Source: Halobacillus halophilus DSM 2266 (GTDB lineage Bacteria; Bacillota; Bacilli; Bacillales; Halobacillaceae). From it: a DNA stretch of 64,000 bases. Positions 62,763 through 64,000 of the stretch are shown here, piece by piece. Where the stretch lies: assembly GCF_000284515.1 (NCBI RefSeq), contig NC_017668.1:558001-622000 (forward strand), written 5' to 3'. A program made the translations under genes and the position numbers. The notes beneath the pieces are model-generated. The model was not told the DNA's origin, made no database searches, and worked only from the letters and a program-made list of their open reading frames with translations. Positions within the stretch are counted from its first letter, which is position 1. Every line of letters starts with the position of its first letter.

Positions 62763-63455
62763 ATGAACAAACTGAGCGAGTGGAAGCATGTCTTCAAGCT
62801 GGATCCGCAAAAGACGTTGTCGGATCATGACCTGCAATTGATCTTGGAATCAGGTACGGATGCTGTGATTATCGGAGGCACGGACGGTGTAACCTTTGAA
62901 AATGTGAGTGATTTGTTTGATCGTGTCCAGCCCTATGACGTGCCGTGTCTGTTGGAAGTTTCAGATATAGAAGTAATTGCTCCTGAGTTTGATGGGTATC
63001 TCATTCCGATGGTGCTGAACAGCCGTGAGAAAAAATGGATGCTCGATATTCATCATCAAGCGGTGAAGGAGTATGGCGACATAATGGATTGGGATCAGAT
63101 GGTGGTTGAAGGCTATTGCGTCTTAAATGAGGAAGCTAAAGTTTTCAAACACGCCGAATGTTATCTCCCTGATGAAGAGGATGTTCTCGCCTATGCAAGG
63201 ATGGCTGAACATATGTTTCATTTGCCGGTTTTTTACTTAGAATACAGCGGCACTTACGGAGATCCTGAGCTTGTTAAAAAGATAACCAATGAATTACAAC
63301 ATACAACAGTCGTTTACGGCGGCGGTATCAGGTCCAGCGATCAGGCAGAAGAAATGAGTGCCTGTGCGGACGTGATCGTTGTCGGGAACGTACTGTACGA
63401 AGACCTTGACGCTGCCTTAAAGACCGTCAGCGCAGCCAAGAATTCTAATTTTTAA
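62763..63455 (+). CDS. pcrB: Heptaprenylglyceryl phosphate synthase PcrB
   Basis: 230 residues from the ATG at 62763 (TTGGAGGACGG upstream); the longer frame lacks a site. TIM-barrel prenyltransferase with 'HVFKLDPQKTLSDHDL' at 8-23, 'AVIIGGTDGVTFENV' near 39, 'FYLEYSGTYGDPELVKKI' near 158 and 'VVYGGGIRSSDQAEEM' near 188. It joins glycerol-1-phosphate with heptaprenyl diphosphate to make an archaeal-type ether lipid precursor. Cotranscribed with pcrA as in B. subtilis. Confidence 0.93.
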   Translation: MNKLSEWKHVFKLDPQKTLSDHDLQLILESGTDAVIIGGTDGVTFENVSDLFDRVQPYDVPCLLEVSDIEVIAPEFDGYLIPMVLNSREKKWMLDIHHQAVKEYGDIMDWDQMVVEGYCVLNEEAKVFKHAECYLPDEEDVLAYARMAEHMFHLPVFYLEYSGTYGDPELVKKITNELQHTTVVYGGGIRSSDQAEEMSACADVIVVGNVLYEDLDAALKTVSAAKNSNF

Positions 63456-63471
63456 TTAAGGATGGTGTACG

Positions 63472-64000
63472 ATGGCACAAGCAATGAATGCCTTGATTAA
63501 AGGCTTGAACGAAGAACAACGAAATGCAGTGACCCATACAGAAGGACCTTTACTAATTATGGCAGGGGCAGGAAGTGGGAAGACCCGCGTTCTGACGCAC
63601 CGGATTGCCTATTTATTAAGTGAAAAAGATGTAGCTCCCCGAAATATTCTTGCGATTACCTTTACGAATAAAGCTGCCCGTGAAATGAAGGATCGTGTAG
63701 AATCTCTCGTCGGAAAAGATGGAGAAAAGATCTGGATGTCCACCTTCCACTCCATGTGTGTAAGGATCTTAAGACGTGACATTGACCGGATCGGTTATGA
63801 CCGGAACTTTTCAATCCTGGATTCGAGTGACCAGCTGTCTGTGATCAAGCAGGTATTGAAAGAATTGAATCTTGATCCAAAACGGTGGGATCCAAGAGCG
63901 ATGCTCGGGGCGATCAGTAACTCGAAAAACGAACTGATGACGCCGGAAGACTATGAACAGAAAGCCGGCAGCATGCATGAAGAGCAGATTGCTAAGATTT
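63472..64000 (+). CDS. pcrA: ATP-dependent DNA helicase PcrA (5' part, cut by the window edge)
   Basis: The first 176 codons are visible. Q-motif 'LNEEQRNAV' near 12, Walker A '[20 protein letters not shown]' near 30, motif Ia '[17 protein letters not shown]' near 58 and '[17 protein letters not shown]' near 86 identify the UvrD/PcrA helicase family. It unwinds DNA 3' to 5' in repair and rolling-circle replication. It begins 17 bp after pcrB; ligA would be expected next, beyond the window. Confidence 0.95.
   Translation, partial: MAQAMNALIKGLNEEQRNAVTHTEGPLLIMAGAGSGKTRVLTHRIAYLLSEKDVAPRNILAITFTNKAAREMKDRVESLVGKDGEKIWMSTFHSMCVRILRRDIDRIGYDRNFSILDSSDQLSVIKQVLKELNLDPKRWDPRAMLGAISNSKNELMTPEDYEQKAGSMHEEQIAKI

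Overview
The window reads as chromosomal DNA of a low-GC Gram-positive bacterium of the Bacillaceae, most likely a moderately halophilic Halobacillus-like species. This is inferred from Bacillus subtilis-type gene order (yeaC-yeaD-yebA-guaA-pbuG-yebE-yebG-purEKBCSQLFMNHD-yerA-yerB-yerC-pcrB-pcrA), strong AGGAGG ribosome binding sites, TTG/GTG starts, and unusually acidic secreted proteins (alkaline phosphatase, Cu/Zn superoxide dismutase).

Layout. 1-1040: a thioesterase tail and two small conserved proteins. 1.7-8.4 kb: a minus-strand cluster for scavenging amidated or acylated amino-acid compounds (AbgT-type transporter, three M20 hydrolases and a regulator). A near-identical operator-like box precedes both of its transcription units. 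8.6-13.4 kb: a K+ channel, two tandemly duplicated cold-shock genes with a decayed gene between them, an alkaline phosphatase, a small membrane protein and a rhodanese. 13.7-19.8 kb: a LysM polysaccharide deacetylase, an unannotated 30-residue amphipathic peptide, an amino-acid (probably cystine) ABC transporter, a wrecked Rieske oxidoreductase and a DUF2817 peptidase-like gene. 20-28.5 kb: a quinone-responsive ring-cleaving dioxygenase, a CcdA/thioredoxin/two-component cassette, SodC, an alcohol dehydrogenase, a methyltransferase and FosB. 29.4-32.3 kb: an unusual Nramp-like transporter and an FGGY sugar kinase. 33.7-38.1 kb: a MoxR/DUF58/transglutaminase operon. 38.1-56.5 kb: purine metabolism, with three guanine-type riboswitches (guaA, pbuG, purE) and two PurR operators (pbuG, purE). 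56.5-64 kb: the yer/pcr region, interrupted by a threonine-synthase-like gene and a YitT-like gene.

The most striking non-coding structure is a family of five dispersed 0.5-0.8 kb elements (about 1.04, 28.56, 32.7, 41.6 and 60.2 kb). Each is bounded by an inverted repeat of about 23 bp (perfect in two copies) and carries two inverted copies of one structured module of about 115 nt. Some copies contain further nested palindromic insertions. They carry no credible gene, all lie between genes, and look like non-autonomous mobile or structured-RNA elements. They are the best candidate here for a poorly described system.

All functional names come from reading motifs and gene order; no database search was run.
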